64,000 nucleotides of DNA from Pycnopodia helianthoides (Eukaryota > Echinodermata > Asteroidea > Forcipulatida > Asteriidae), in assembly GCA_032158295.1 (NCBI GenBank), contig CM063256.1:15508574-15572573 (forward strand). The letters run 5' to 3'. Positions within the stretch are counted from its first letter, which is position 1; every line of letters starts with the position of its first letter. A program made the position numbers and the translations under genes. Under the pieces are notes generated by a model that worked only from the letters and a program-made list of their open reading frames with translations, searched no databases and had not been told where the DNA came from. Of the stretch, positions 9,390 to 42,943 are shown piece by piece.

Positions 9390-11792
9390 CTGATAATGCT
9401 TTTTCTAATGATGCTGCAGCTGATGCTGTTGGTGGTGCTGTTGCTGCTGCTGTTTTTACTGCTGCTGCTGATAAAGTTTTTTATATTGTTGCTGCTGCTA
9501 CTGATGATGGTGGTGATGATGCTGCTGATAATGCTTTTTATGTTGTTGTTTCTGCTGCTGTTGGTGGTGCTGTTGCTGCTACTGTTGTTGTTGTTGCTGC
9601 TGCTGCTGCTATTGCTGCTGATAAATCTTTTCCGTTGTTGCTGCTGCTACTGCTGTAGCTGATGTTGGTGGTACTGCTGCTGTTGGTGGTGCTGTTGCTG
9701 CCACTGCTGCTGTTGTAGCTACTGATGCTGATAATGTTTGTTACTATTGTTGCTGCTTAAAATGTTTTTTTCTGTTGTTGTTTTTACTGCTGCTACTGCT
9801 GAGGCTGATGCTGCTGCTGCTGCTACTACTGTTGCGGCTGATGTTGATGCCGCTGTTGCTTTCGTGCTGCTGCTGCTGATAATGTTTTTTATGTTTTTGC
9901 TGCTGCGGTTGATGTGGGTGGTGCTGCTGCTGCAAATAGTCTGACCCTCTTGTTTGTTTTGTTTGTTTGTTTGTTTGTTTGTTTGTTTGTTTGTTTGTTT
10001 GTTTGTTTGTTTGTTTGTTGTGTTTGTTTGTTTGTTTGTTTGTTTGTTTGTTTGTTTGTTTGTTTCGTTTGTTTGTTTGTTTGTTTGTTTGTTTGTTTGT
10101 TTGTTTGTTTGTTTGTTTGTTTGTTTGTTTGTTTGTTTGTTTGTTTGTTTGTTTGTTTGTTTGTTTGTTTGTTTGTTTGTTTGTTTGTTTGTTTGTTTGT
10201 TTGTTTGTTTGTTTGTTTGTTTGTTTGTTTGTTTGTTTGTTTGTTTGTTTGAATCAGTATGAATTTCTGCACGACGGCATGTCAAAATGTATGTTTTCGT
10301 TCTTTGTTTTTCCCATATGGACTGCTAGAATGGAAGAGAAATCTGAACCGTCACAATTCAGTTACCATTGGGAAGAATGGTCGATATGCACAAGCTGCGT
10401 AGCTGAGTGGAATGGGAACAGGAAACGAATGGGTAAAAGATAGCGACTCAAAACAAATTTAAGCAGTAGCTGGGTCCGATTTCACAAAGATCGATCTCAA
10501 ATGTTTATCAATATTAATTGCTAAGCACAGTGTGATGTCATATTACAAATTACTAAGGTGGTATTATATAAAGTTCATCTTAAGATGAATCTTAGTGCTT
10601 TGTGAAATCGAGCCGTGAAAATGTTAGTGGTTTGGATCGCCAGATGAAAACGAAGCTTAACAATAATGACAAAGAAAAGCAGCAAAACGTAAACCCTAAC
10701 CTTTTAAAAGTATGACACACTATTTTGGTATAAATGGTCAGGCAATTCAATAAATGGACGATTTCTAAAGTTGCATGGCCCACTTTTCACCGAAAGAAAC
10801 TCTTAACTTGGGGTTGAACAAAGACAAATTGAGCAGAGAGGAATTTGACCCCGCGACCTCTGGATTACGTGCCGGTGTCCTAAGGAGGACGATGATTCAA
10901 AAGAGGGCTCTGTGGGGAGAGGTTTATACGTTCGCCGTATGGGGTGACACCAGAATTTCCTGCCATACCAGCTGCCAAATCCCGCTCTACTCAATATTTC
11001 TTTGTCCAACCGAACATCCCAGTCATTCAAATTTACTCAGTCAGTGTACCTTTTAAATTATGTAATACTTAAAATTATACATAAATACTTTGTTTTCTCT
11101 CCCCCTCTCCCCCCCCCCCTCTCTCTCTCTCTCTCTTGAAATCAAGTCTACCAAAAAGCGGACCTAAGATATTATTTTAGTGAGTGAGGAAATAACCTGC
11201 AAAGGGGTCATTCAGATTGAATAATCTCTTTAATGTTCGCTTTAATTTTTCAAAAATTGTGAGTGGGTGAATCAAAACTTCTTCTTTTTTTTACCTGAAA
11301 ATCCAATTTCATTTTTTAATAATGGGGCTTTTGGGACGCTAGGTGGCAGCAGACTTATCAAGTAAATCCCCCATTAGGCCGAGCTATTGGATGACTAATG
11401 TTGATCCCATTTTTCATACACAGGGTACGGTTTTGAAATTGTTGAGACCGCCAAAGTATACCATAATGGAGTGCCGTATTTTGCAGAAGTTGGTATACTC
11501 TCGTCTGAATTTTGGAATCCCTTGAGGAATGACAAGTATCGTGATAATTATATTACAATGTCATGCAAAATCGACTGCAGGGAGAGTAAGTATCTTGAAC
11601 ATAAACTGCTTTAAAAAAACTGTCATGATGTAACACTTAAAACGTTTATAGTTAAGTGTCGTGTTCACAACGAAAACATGTTCAAAACATCAACAAAATT
11701 ACGCATTACTTTTGTTTTCTTTTTCCCACACGCTCCGACTGACACAGAACGTCAAAGGGAGTTTGCAAATGTAATACAGAGTTACAAAAAAC
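1593..11792 (+). CDS. FAM187-like Ig/TSP-linker protein, upstream partial copy (spliced)
   Basis: Gene-level entry; exons are listed separately: 1593-1650 (candidate), 2934-3015, 8513-8704, 9000-9092, 10329-10432, 11424-11585, 11748-11792. Every internal junction has GT..AG borders and matching phase. The encoded order is candidate signal peptide, one V-like Ig domain (Cys in TMIC..., tryptophan in VVWK, closing motif DAGIYMC), a W-x2-W-x2-C-x2-C linker and a Cys-containing linker. This is the first half of the architecture seen complete at 11994-24218. No second Ig or membrane exon of its own was found, so it may be a truncated paralogue, or its last exon (phase 1) may splice into 15335 to make one protein of about 629 residues. 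Likely a cell-surface or secreted Ig-superfamily protein; the function of FAM187 proteins is poorly known. Confidence 0.6.
2172..2553 (+). mobile_element. TTAA-flanked MITE, copy 1 of 4
   Basis: Ends carry the inverted repeat AGGAACATTACAGAATTGG, with TTAA directly outside on both sides (2168-2171 and 2554-2557). The same sequence recurs at 21010, 45900 and 57978. It is 382 bp and non-coding. A TTAA target is typical of piggyBac and Kolobok transposons, so this is a non-autonomous member of one of these superfamilies. It lies between the candidate signal exon and the first Ig exon. Confidence 0.88.
2934..3015 (+). CDS. FAM187-like copy 1: Ig domain N-half exon
   Basis: Preceded by a poly-T tract and CAG, followed by G|GTGAGT. 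Two leading bases, 26 codons and two trailing bases encode a stretch beginning RGDCDEYYRF and ending in the first Ig cysteine (TMICDP). It matches in layout the exon at 15335 (DCVFNKQHG ... RLRCDS): a DC start, a hydrophobic strand, then a Cys followed by Asp. Confidence 0.7.
3016..4396. other. Intronic stretch without recognised gene
   Basis: Intron of the upstream FAM187-like copy. The only structure noted is a 12-bp-arm hairpin at 4049-4074 (TGTCCTTATCCG, two bases, then its complement). Otherwise A/T-rich single-copy-looking sequence. Confidence 0.4.
4397..4935 (-). mobile_element. LINE ORF2 3' fragment (CR1/Rex-like), broken
   Basis: Read on the minus strand this gives the C-terminal part of a non-LTR reverse transcriptase: a RYLGILI motif, then KWNSHISNISKRA, LGFLRRNLRG, TAYLALVGPTLE, and DRLERIQHRATRFITGDYRS followed by LLRNLQLPTLRDRRK. 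Two in-frame stops (after LGILIT and after VGPTLE) show it is dead. Only the thumb/C-terminal part remains; there is no catalytic FADD motif. It sits in an intron on the opposite strand to the Ig gene. Confidence 0.85.
5620..5930. repeat. Degenerate ~108-bp tandem repeat, A/T-rich
   Basis: Three diverged copies of a unit containing 'gctcatcaa(a)tttatta', a poly-T run, 'acatttatgtacagcaggg' and 'acaaaatcttga'. The last two copies are the clearest. The 124-residue reading frame over it is an artefact of the repeat. Confidence 0.65.
5931..7732. other. Intronic stretch without recognised gene
   Basis: Still inside the large intron between 3015 and 8513. A/T-rich with poly-C and poly-T runs (around 7027 and 7407). 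If the THAP exon at 7733-7885 belongs to a live gene, its next exon (minus strand, starting with x-x-His-Phe) should lie here or further left; none was identified. Confidence 0.3.
7733..7885 (-). CDS. THAP zinc-finger domain exon
   Basis: Minus-strand ATG opens 51 codons: MTGCSAWGCTNR, then LKLYRFPRDKARRKAW, RSNWHPNSNACLCE, ending at a GAG|GTAAAA donor. This is the THAP C2-CH signature: C-x4-C near the start, Phe-Pro after a basic/aromatic strand, W at the end of the helix, Arg-x-x-W, then the third Cys in LC. The last zinc ligand (His of C-x2-H) must come from the next exon, because the intron falls between LCE and the expected HF. THAP domains bind DNA and occur in P-element transposases and host transcription factors; which one this is cannot be told. 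Sequence just upstream recurs at 57031-57140, so the family is multicopy. Confidence 0.65.
7985..8110 (-). repeat. Repeated sequence 5' of the THAP exon
   Basis: The block with 'ggaccgaaaatggcgtccag', 'caaccacgtgacc', 'ggtccctctat' and 'gcaactcttccaatatacgg' recurs inverted at 57031-57140, and its end ('cttccaatatacggctct') again near 5060. It carries an AATGGCG/YY1-like core and a CACGTG E-box, compatible with a promoter copied along with the THAP family. Confidence 0.55.
8513..8704 (+). CDS. FAM187-like copy 1: Ig domain C-half exon
   Basis: Acceptor TTTCAG, donor AAAA|GTAAGT; one leading base, 63 codons, two trailing. Encodes the Ig core tryptophan (PIVVWKRAIG), a FEIQRWESIEYDF strand, ALTIVRVTKADAGIYMC (the classic D-x-G-x-Y-x-C of V-set domains) and VKDKK. 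In copy 2 the corresponding region plus the following exon forms a single exon (16378-16596), so an intron was gained or lost after duplication. Confidence 0.82.
8772..8907. mobile_element. Short palindromic MITE carrying two CTCF-like motifs, copy 1
   Basis: Near-palindrome: left arm starts GGACTTTTGGGACGCTAGG, right arm ends CCATCTAGTGTTCAAAGTC. The arms contain CGCTAGGTGGCAG (8784-8796, +) and CTGCCATCTAGTG (8883-8895, i.e. CACTAGATGGCAG on -). Both fit the CTCF core S-Y-A-G-R-K-G-G-C-R. A second full copy is at 39654-39795 and a half copy at 11324-11375. Confidence 0.75.
9000..9092 (+). CDS. FAM187-like copy 1: post-Ig linker exon
   Basis: Acceptor TTCACAG, donor AT|GTACGT; one leading base, 30 codons, two trailing. 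Encodes QLSLHHVIVRPTHLGIRANI and VKDQKRMNRM. It closes the Ig domain (last strand) and starts the linker. The donor sits at the same phase and similar sequence (AT|GTACG) as the end of exon 16378-16596 in copy 2, supporting homology. Confidence 0.65.
9250..9940. repeat. CTG/TGC-rich imperfect trinucleotide array
   Basis: About 690 bases of interrupted CTG/TTG/GTG triplets on the + strand. The long Leu-, Ala- or Gln/Ser-rich frames over it are by-products of the repeat. It is in the intron between 9092 and 10329 and would be transcribed as CUG-rich RNA in the pre-mRNA. Confidence 0.95.
9952..10251. repeat. (TTTG)n tetranucleotide microsatellite
   Basis: About 300 bases of TTTG with three single-base interruptions. 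It ends 77 bases before the exon at 10329, so it forms a long U-rich tract upstream of that 3' splice site. The FVCL and TNKQ repeat frames on either strand are not proteins. Confidence 0.98.
10329..10432 (+). CDS. FAM187-like copy 1: thrombospondin-like W-W-C-C linker exon
   Basis: Acceptor CTGCTAG, donor G|GTAAAA; one leading base, 34 codons, one trailing. Encodes MEEKSEPSQFSYHWEEW then SICTSCVAEWNGNRKRMG: W-x2-W-x2-C-x2-C followed by a G-x-R-x-R-x-G-like turn. This is the same pattern as KWGNWGPCSSC ... GKRARFG in copy 2 (18284-18459), and resembles a short thrombospondin type 1-like segment. Confidence 0.78.
11324..11375 (+). mobile_element. Half copy of the CTCF-motif MITE
   Basis: Matches the left arm of the elements at 8772 and 39654 (GGGACGCTAGGTGGCAGCAG...), with the motif CGCTAGGTGGCAG at 11337-11349 on +. 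No right arm follows. It ends about 50 bases before the exon at 11424. Confidence 0.65.
11424..11585 (+). CDS. FAM187-like copy 1: linker exon with lost cysteine pair
   Basis: Acceptor ACACAG, donor A|GTAAGT; two leading bases, 53 codons, one trailing. Encodes YGFEIVETAK, GVPYFAEVGILSSEFW, RDNYITMSCKIDCRE. Compared with copy 2 (19542-19727: TCFKKEK, DFPCFRSNV, IEACDVPC), the Cys of TCF is Gly and the Cys of PCF is Tyr, while the final C-x3-C pair is kept. Confidence 0.75.
11748..11792 (+). CDS. FAM187-like copy 1: short linker exon
   Basis: Acceptor GACACAG, donor C|GTAAGT; 14 full codons (RQREFANVIQSYKK). Counterpart of 21541-21618 in copy 2 (...SAVSRQYKAGG...). Ends in phase 1, which fits the next in-line exon at 15335. 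It is the last exon that can be assigned to copy 1. Confidence 0.6.
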
Positions 11793-11993
11793 GTAAGTGA
11801 ACTCGTCATAATAATTATTTGATTTCATGAACTTTATACATACTGTACGTGTGCACTTTCCACTGGTTGGATGCTAACTAGGACCTTGACCTTGGCCTGA
11901 TACAATAATCGCAACAAGCCCCCCCCCCCTCCCAACATTGTCTACAGAGACTAGTCTTACCCCGCTAAACCCACGGTTTCCTTCTCAGATTCC

Positions 11994-24218
<12,225 letters not shown>

Positions 24219-24429
24219 ATATCACCGTGGTGAAGTATATGCACACTGCACACCCACAGCCTGTCGATGTTGCATCGTGAAGTATGCAGACTGCCAGTGA
24301 CGTAGTAAACAGCGGGATGGTAGGGACCCCACGCTCAGATCCCTGGAAGACAGAGAGAGAGAGGGGGCGGGGAATCTAAAGACGAACGGCTCAATACATC
24401 AAATAGCTCAATACATCACCCCCCCCCCC

Positions 24430-24650
24430 CCCCCACCCCCACGAACACACACGCACACATTTGTGAGTCCCGTAAAACGAGGACTTCTCTTTGTTCTCCC
24501 ATTGTTTGGACTTAGTGGGGTTTTTTGCGACGTCCCTGTTGGTTTTGTACACGAAAGCGAGGACGTTCTCGCTGAGTCCAAACACCCATATCCCTTTTGT
24601 TAAAGTCCTCGGTTTCAACGGATAGACACACACACCCAGAAATAACAATT
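24430..24650 (-). repeat. Dispersed repeat, copy B (see 14260-14630)
   Basis: On the minus strand: 'gaggactttaacaaaaggg', 'ttcgtgtacaaaaccaacag', 'ggacgtcgc', 'gtccaaacaatgggag'. Inverted relative to copy A. Confidence 0.55.
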
Positions 24651-24757
24651 ATATTTAATATATAAAGAAATAGAAATAATTAACTAATAGATAAATAACA
24701 AATTGAAAAATGAAAACATTAAGAAAGCCCGTTAGTGTCATCGCTATGTGTTGATCA

Positions 24758-24763
24758 ATAAAA
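24758..24763 (+). promoter_or_regulatory. Possible poly(A) signal AATAAA
   Basis: First AATAAA seen on the + strand after the stop at 24216-24218; the next bases become GT/T-rich. It would give a 3' UTR of about 550 bases that includes the repeat at 24430-24650. Confidence 0.4.
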
Positions 24764-25218
24764 CATTTTGGGTTTTTTTTCTTCTTCTTTTTTATGTGTT
24801 TTGGGAGCAGTTGTTTGTATTTTTAGGGGCAGATATTTTTCATTTTGAAGAGCAGTTATTCTTACACATTAAATGCATTGCCGTGTAAACCAAACACGGT
24901 GCAAACACGGAGTGGGTCATAATTTTTAAAAGATTTATAAAATAGCTCTGCATATACCTGCATTATTATTAAGGTTAAAAAATAACGAGCTCTGTGCCAG
25001 ACGACCTCTGGTATGATAAAGCAGTATTCATAGAATATTATAATAAACTATTGCAAATTATATTACTGCAATTTTGATTCATTATACCAACAATTTTAAT
25101 AATTTTTCTCTTTATCTCGCTATATCAATAGCTTGTCTCTACCGTGTCAACTAGTCTTTCCCGTGAAATATGCTGAGTACATTCACGCATGTGTAGACTG
25201 AGACACTATTGGTTGACG

Positions 25219-26680
25219 CCATAGAGCTATATATATTGACTAGAGCGCTAACACCCCGTTATACACGCACTAAGATTTTGAAGCCGTGTGGGCGCATCCA
25301 AGTTTATGTACAAACCATAGAGCTAAATATATTGACTAGAGCGCTAACTTGCTCTGAGTTTAGAAGCCACCCTGGGCGCAGACATGTTTGATGTGTTGCG
25401 TGACTACGGAACGATTTTAATTTTAAGAGAGCACACATGGCCGCGAAAATTTTGCATTCGGCGTGCGCGCTTACGTACGCGCCATATTTAATCTAACGAT
25501 CATTGCTCTTGTAAACAGGTGATTTTAGTGATGTCTTAAAAAAATATGTAGTAGGTGATTCTCTGATGTTGTTACTTACGTCTTAGGAAAAATGCTGAGT
25601 CGAACTAAAGCCTTGTTTGGGAGGATTCAATGCTTCAATATGTCAAGGGGAAAAAACGAAATCTGCTTCAAGGATACACAATATGCCGGCAAGAATGACG
25701 AACTCAAAACAAAAAAACGTATACGCGCAAACGCACATGTTAAACATGACGCACATGACGCTCGCAGTTTGTACGCTCATTAGCAGATTGTGCGTTCTCA
25801 TTTGCTGCATATTTGGTTCGATGACGCATAGAAAAGAACAAACGCTTTATCATGCAAATAGCCGTACAATTGCCGTACAAAATTTCAAGCTTTTGTATTG
25901 GTTTATACCATAGAGCTATATATTTTGACTAGAGAGCTAACACCCCGTTATACACGCACTAAGGTTTTGAAGCCGTGTGGGCGCATCCATGTTTATGTAC
26001 AAACCAATACAAAAGCTTGAAATTTTGTACGGCAATTGTACGGCTATTTGCATGATAAAGCGTTTGTTCTTTTCTATGCGTCATCGAACCAAATATGCAG
26101 CAAATGAGAACGCACAATCTGCTAATGAGCGTACAAACTGCGAGCGTCATGTGCGTCATGTTTAACATGTGCGTTTGCGCGTATACGGTGTTTTTTTTAG
26201 TTCGTCATTCTTGCCGGCATATTGTGTATCCTTGAAGCAGATTTCGTTTTTTTTCCCTTGACATCTTGAAGCATTGAATCCTCCCAAACAAGGCTTTAGT
26301 TCGACTCAGCATTTTTCCTAAGACGTAAGTAACAACATCAGAGAATCACCTACTACATATTTTTTTAAGACATCACTAAAATCACCTGTTTACAATGATC
26401 GTTAGATTAAATATGGCGCGTACGTAAGCGCGCACGCCGAATGCAAAATTTTCGCGGCCATGTGTGCTCTCTTAAAATTAAAATCGTTCCGTAGTCACGC
26501 AACACATCAAACATGTCTGCGCCCAGGGTGGCTTCTAAACTCAGAGCAAGTTAGCGCTCTAGTCAATATATATAGCTCTATGGTTTATACATAAACATGG
26601 ATGCTCCCACACGGCTTCAAAACCTTAGTGCGTGTATAACGGGGTGTTAGCTTCTCTAGTCAATATATATAGCTCTATGG
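25219..26680. mobile_element. 1.46-kb foldback (large inverted repeat)
   Basis: Organised as A(+) B(+) A(+) B(-) A(-). Module A (~95 bp, starts CCATAGAGCTATATAT..., contains 'aacaccccgttatacacgc') is at 25219-25313, 25908-26003 and inverted at 26585-26680. Module B (~590 bp, from 'gagcgctaacttgctctgag' to 'tgtattggttt') is at 25314-25907 and inverted at 26004-26584. The arms are almost identical and would form a very stable hairpin. No transposase seen; the short frames in the arms mirror each other. A foldback-type element or a recent inverted duplication. Confidence 0.9.
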
Positions 26681-28486
26681 TACAAACCAATACACCAAAA
26701 AAAATCACCAAAGAGGGTATAAGACTTCCTAATGATGGAAATTGCAGACACGCGTTGTGCGGAGGTGCGTTCCGCTTTGTGCAAGGGGTCAACAAGTTGT
26801 GCACTAAGCAAACACGCAAACGCAGTTGCTGCGGCCAGAGATGTGGTTGGTACCCGCTGTCACTCGCTATTAAACGTGGATGGATTCAAAGTTTTTTGCC
26901 GTCTTCTCAGCAAGTTACACACTGAATTCACCTGTAACTTTCACATCGGACTTTTATTGTATCGTTCTTTATAATTTTGCCTATAAATAAGCATGACGTT
27001 GACAAAAAACAATCTGTGGCCTTTTCTTTAATGTGCAAGATCCGTCAGGTTTATCAGTGAAAGAATAACGGGTTATTTATCTGGTAGAATCTATACTTGC
27101 GTCTGTTTACGTGGTTAATCCTATTTCGGGATCTCGTAGTATTGTTGTCTACAGGTTCTATCAGTCACACTGATAGGAACTAAAGAAAAACACCACCCAA
27201 TGGTGCAGGTTATAGTTTAAGGGGTCAAACAAGGTCATGATCAACACTTGAATGGGGCTCGTCATTGCGAATCTTTCGACTAACAAGGAAAATGAAGCAA
27301 GACAATAACTGTACTTGTCAAAGGTTGATGCAATGTTTCCGAGTTTGACCGTGGTAATTCTCTGGTGCCTCCCTCGCCTGCTGGCCTACCTACTAGTTCC
27401 CTAAGTATCCTATATGACGGCCTAGAGTGTCGTGTCTGTACAAGGCTCACTTTACGAGGTTTTAATAAGAGAAACCCCGAATTGACCCCTAGTTTCCATA
27501 CATGTTTAATGATGCAGTTCGTTCACGTGTGCACAATTCCTCCTGCGTTGGCTGTCGAGTGGGAAATCGGCTTTAAAAAAAAGAAAAAGGATGAAATTAA
27601 ATTAGATCCAACTGAGGAGAAGGCAAGATGGCCTCGAAGCTCGAAGCAGGTTCTTTAGGAAATCTTTCTTTGCTAGACTATACAAATATTAGGGTAAATA
27701 AAGTATTTATTATTATTATAAGTTTACAGTTGTGATGTTTGATTTGATTTTAACTTCAAGTTTACGAAAGGGCGATATAAATAAATACAAAATATTTGCT
27801 TTTCAGTCGATAGTTTTGATGAATGTAAATTAAGTTCACATGGCATAACGGAAAGCAAGCGTGTGCTGTAAAGAAAACTCGTCAAATCGATGTTCAAAAT
27901 TTTGAATATTTTCAGGAGATTAAATGCTGCGAAACTGCAGACGTTTTTGATTAACTCACCTCACTCCGATGGCCTATAGGCAGGTCTGCAACCAATAGAC
28001 CGAAACACATTTTCATTCTTTACTCGTTAATTATTTTGCAAAAAAAATAATAAATACAAACTACTGTTACTATTATTATTTGCCAACTATCTCTACAACA
28101 TCTGGAAAGTTATTAGCATTGAAAGCCAATAATTAATAAACATTGTAAAGGAGGTATACACGTTGATCCCACAGGCGCACAGCACGGGGTGTACCCTGTA
28201 GGGCGCATGAGGACAATTCTAACCATTATAGTTGAAAATGCAGGGTTTAAAGAAGACGAGGTCACGTGAAAGGTAAAAATCAATGAGCACTAAATTATAA
28301 ATTATCCAGACCCAGCACCTTCATAATTTGAAAAGAGCGATCGACGTGCAGAGCACCTCGTTCGCACTGCCATCAGCCTGTATTGTACACTATGTGTGCA
28401 TATAATATTATGTACGCGTACACGTACTTGCTCAATACACAGTGTGGTCATCGTGTGGCTGGCGATAATGAGATGACTGCAAGAAG
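26681..28486. other. Intergenic stretch before the transporter gene
   Basis: No gene recognised. A 97-codon frame at 27365-27658 is followed by 'gggtaaataaagtatttatt' and a TTA run, which looks like the poly(A)/simple tail of an old retroelement. The last 150 bases before 28487 should contain the transporter promoter and 5' leader. Confidence 0.35.

Positions 28487-28492
<6 letters not shown>
28480..28492 (+). promoter_or_regulatory. YY1-like AAGATGGCGG at the start codon
   Basis: The start codon of the transporter is embedded in CAAGAAGATGGCGGGG. AAGATGGCGG is the YY1 core often found just downstream of TATA-less animal promoters around the initiator Met. Its role here is inference. Confidence 0.4.
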
Positions 28493-40453
<11,961 letters not shown>

Positions 40454-40675
40454 GATTTTATTGATGTAGTCTTTTGAAAATAAGAATGATTGCTGTTCTT
40501 CAACGAGTTTATTAGCACTTTACCGTGAGATTGTATTGAGAATTTTGTCGACGTTCGTGAGGGTTATTTTAACACCTTTTAAGTTAAGTACATGACAGGT
40601 ATATACAAAAATATTAACTAGTGAACTGTAATGATGTTATCTTTCTGATGGGTTTCAGGACAAACCTATGATGTC

Positions 40676-40805
40676 ACAGGATTAGGGCGCCCTCCCTTGT
40701 AGGTTTGGAGAAGCTGGCTCATTGGCCCGTTATGCTCGTGCGTTGTCCATTCCCGTTTTACCTACGAAATGGCGGTGGGACGATGTCAATGCAATAGGAC
40801 TATTT
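40676..40805. repeat. Dispersed ~170-bp repeat, copy 2 (see 15530)
   Basis: 'attagggcgccctcccttg', 'gctggctcattggcccgtta', 'ttttacctacgaaatggcgg', 'gacgatgtcaatgcaatagg'. Third copy at 45140-45290. Confidence 0.55.
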
Positions 40806-41900
40806 CTAGATGATTCCTTTGTCAAGGGTCTTTCTTAGATATGGACTCGGCTCATTTTGGTTATTTGCGTTGAGAGCAGTCACACTTGTTAAAACATTTG
40901 ATTTATGAGCAACGGCAACTTGCTGGTATTGAAGGCAGGGGGTAAAGTGTCAGAAATAGTTAACCCAAGGAACTGTTTTCGACATGTTAAAGGCTGTGCC
41001 TGATGTATGTTGGCTTAGCAGTGGCTTATCCTGGGCTGAAGGAAGTTCATGCAAAAGAGGGCGCTGACAGACGAAATGTCTGCATATTTCGCCGTATGGT
41101 GGACGGGACCAGACTCTCCTGCCACACAGAAACGCAGACAAGTCATCTTCTATAACGTTGTCGTTGCAGCCAAAGCCACTAGGTGTAGCCGAAATCGCTT
41201 TATTCAGACGAGAGCTTACAACACGGTCAAACGTGTTGAAATTGAGGCATTTTTGTTATATCAAACTCTGTATTTTCTGAACGGAACATCGTACAAACTT
41301 GGGGTGAACGGAATATGAAAGAGGACATTTCAGCCTTTTCAGTTGGGTATGTTTCGTTAACTTTTTGACAAAACCAGTGATCACTTTTTCGTCAAAGTTT
41401 TCCACTCCGCCACGACTGTCTATGGCGAAGCACGAATAAACAGCCCGTACGAACACTGATTTCCGACCCCCATTCACTTATCTTCTCGTGGCAAGAGAAC
41501 CAATGGTCATCGAACTTTGGGGTGAACGGTTTTGTGGAGATGAAGAGTTACTCTTTCACTCATGTAAAACTGACTATGATTGGCCCAAAATCCAGGGATA
41601 ATTTTTTCCTCAAAGTTTCCTTCCAATCAGCACTTTTCTTACAAAATAGACCCGTGCGACGATCCATTGATCACGTGATATCAGCGTGTGACGTGACACT
41701 TGACCCGTATTACCATGCTTCCTGCATGATGGTTCGCTGAATTCTGATTCATTTCTTCAAAGTTTCGCCTCCTCTCTGAGTTTTTCCCAGCAATTTATGA
41801 TTATTTTCTTTACTCGTATATTGGGTAGTCATTTTCATCATATTGAGGCCTTGAAACTTTAGAAAAATATGTCAATCATCATCGTTTTCTGATGGAAGGG
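40806..41900. other. Intergenic, no gene recognised
   Basis: Downstream of the transporter. No AATAAA was seen close to its stop. A stretch near 41040-41120 ('caaaagagggcgctgacag', 'tatttcgccgtatggtggac', 'ctcctgccacacag') resembles 10905-10975 and may be a shared short repeat. Confidence 0.35.
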
Positions 41901-42144
41901 TAGTCTTGGTTCCAAGACGATCTAGTTGTGTAGTCACGAAAACCTAATCCCTATCTAAACCGCGATCACCCACGAACCACTCGCCACTAGAGGGCGCTAT
42001 AATTCATGTAACCGCTATCACAGCACGAACCGCTCAACAGATAGCGGTTTGTGGTGTGATAGCGGTTACTGGAATGATAGCGCCCTCTAGTGGCGAGTGG
42101 TTCGTGGGTGACTACACAACTTGAGCGTCTTGGAACCAAGACTA
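41901..42144. mobile_element. 244-bp inverted element with paired CCACTAGAGGGCGC sites
   Basis: Outer arms TAGTCTTGGTTCCAAGACGA and TCTTGGAACCAAGACTA, then 'gttgtgtagtcacg' / 'gtgactacacaac', then 'cccacgaaccactcg' / 'cgagtggttcgtggg', then CCACTAGAGGGCGC (41984-41997, +) and its complement GCGCCCTCTAGTGG (42080-42093, -), then 'taaccgctatcacagc'/'gtgatagcggtta' around a centre. Ends are compatible with a TA target. No coding. Confidence 0.85.
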
Positions 42145-42943
42145 GCTGGCACATCGCGCCGAAAACGACGTCGTTAGTCTGACTTTCGCGGCCCACAACC
42201 GCTTATACTTGGGATCTGCAGGAAACAAATGCACACTGACCCCATCATTAGTTGTTTAGCTGCATACAGCAGCAATTCACCTGGTCAGCATGGCCGGAAA
42301 ATGCAAGGAAAACCCCCTTTTTCGAAACGTACAAGATTACTACTGGGACCTACTTGCACGTGTGTTTACAACGTAAACGCAAGCAAATTCGAGGGGGGTC
42401 GATGTTCGATCGAGGCGAAGTCTGCCTTGATTGACGTCACGAAGGGGATGGGCGGAGTCACCCCCGAACAACTTTATCTATTTTTTTTTCATATAAATCC
42501 TCACAAACAATTACTCTATAAATTGTTTTATTGTTAATTTACATAAACTCTTATGTTTAAAAAAAAAAATCTATTTCCAGGTGACTTTAAGCGCCTTCTA
42601 GGCGTTTACTGTACATTACTTTAAGGTGTTCGCTGCCAGGGGGGGGGGGGGGGTCTGGGACCGCTCAAAGTGTTTGCTCATCCCAAAACCGCTGGAATGG
42701 GCTGGTGAGCTCGTACAAATTCCTGTTTAGGTTGTATTAGTGATGAAGGATGGAAATGATTGTACTGCAGTCGGCGCATTGCGCACAACCATAACACGTT
42801 CACACACAGTAATGGTAAAGCATCTTTTTATACCAAAGCAATTAGAAGAATTGCGATTGAACCCTTTTTAGTACATTGCCAAGAATTTGCACTGAAACCT
42901 CTGAATCCTTATAAATAGACTAACATATCTCACACTCTTCAGT

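Noticed and set aside
9719..10443. Long open frames reading TNKQ or FVCL repeats on both strands
   Set aside because: They are translations of the TTTG and CTG microsatellites; only the last part of the + frame (10329-10432) is a real exon, shown by splice borders and homology to 18284.
10800..11010. tRNA-derived SINE (text like 'gaatttgaccccgcgacctc')
   Set aside because: It resembles a reversed T-arm, but no D-arm or A-box at the proper distance was found; the related stretch at 41040-41120 is too short to define a family.
27365..27658. 97-residue frame as a gene
   Set aside because: No recognised motif; followed by an A/T-rich retroelement-like tail. Left unannotated.
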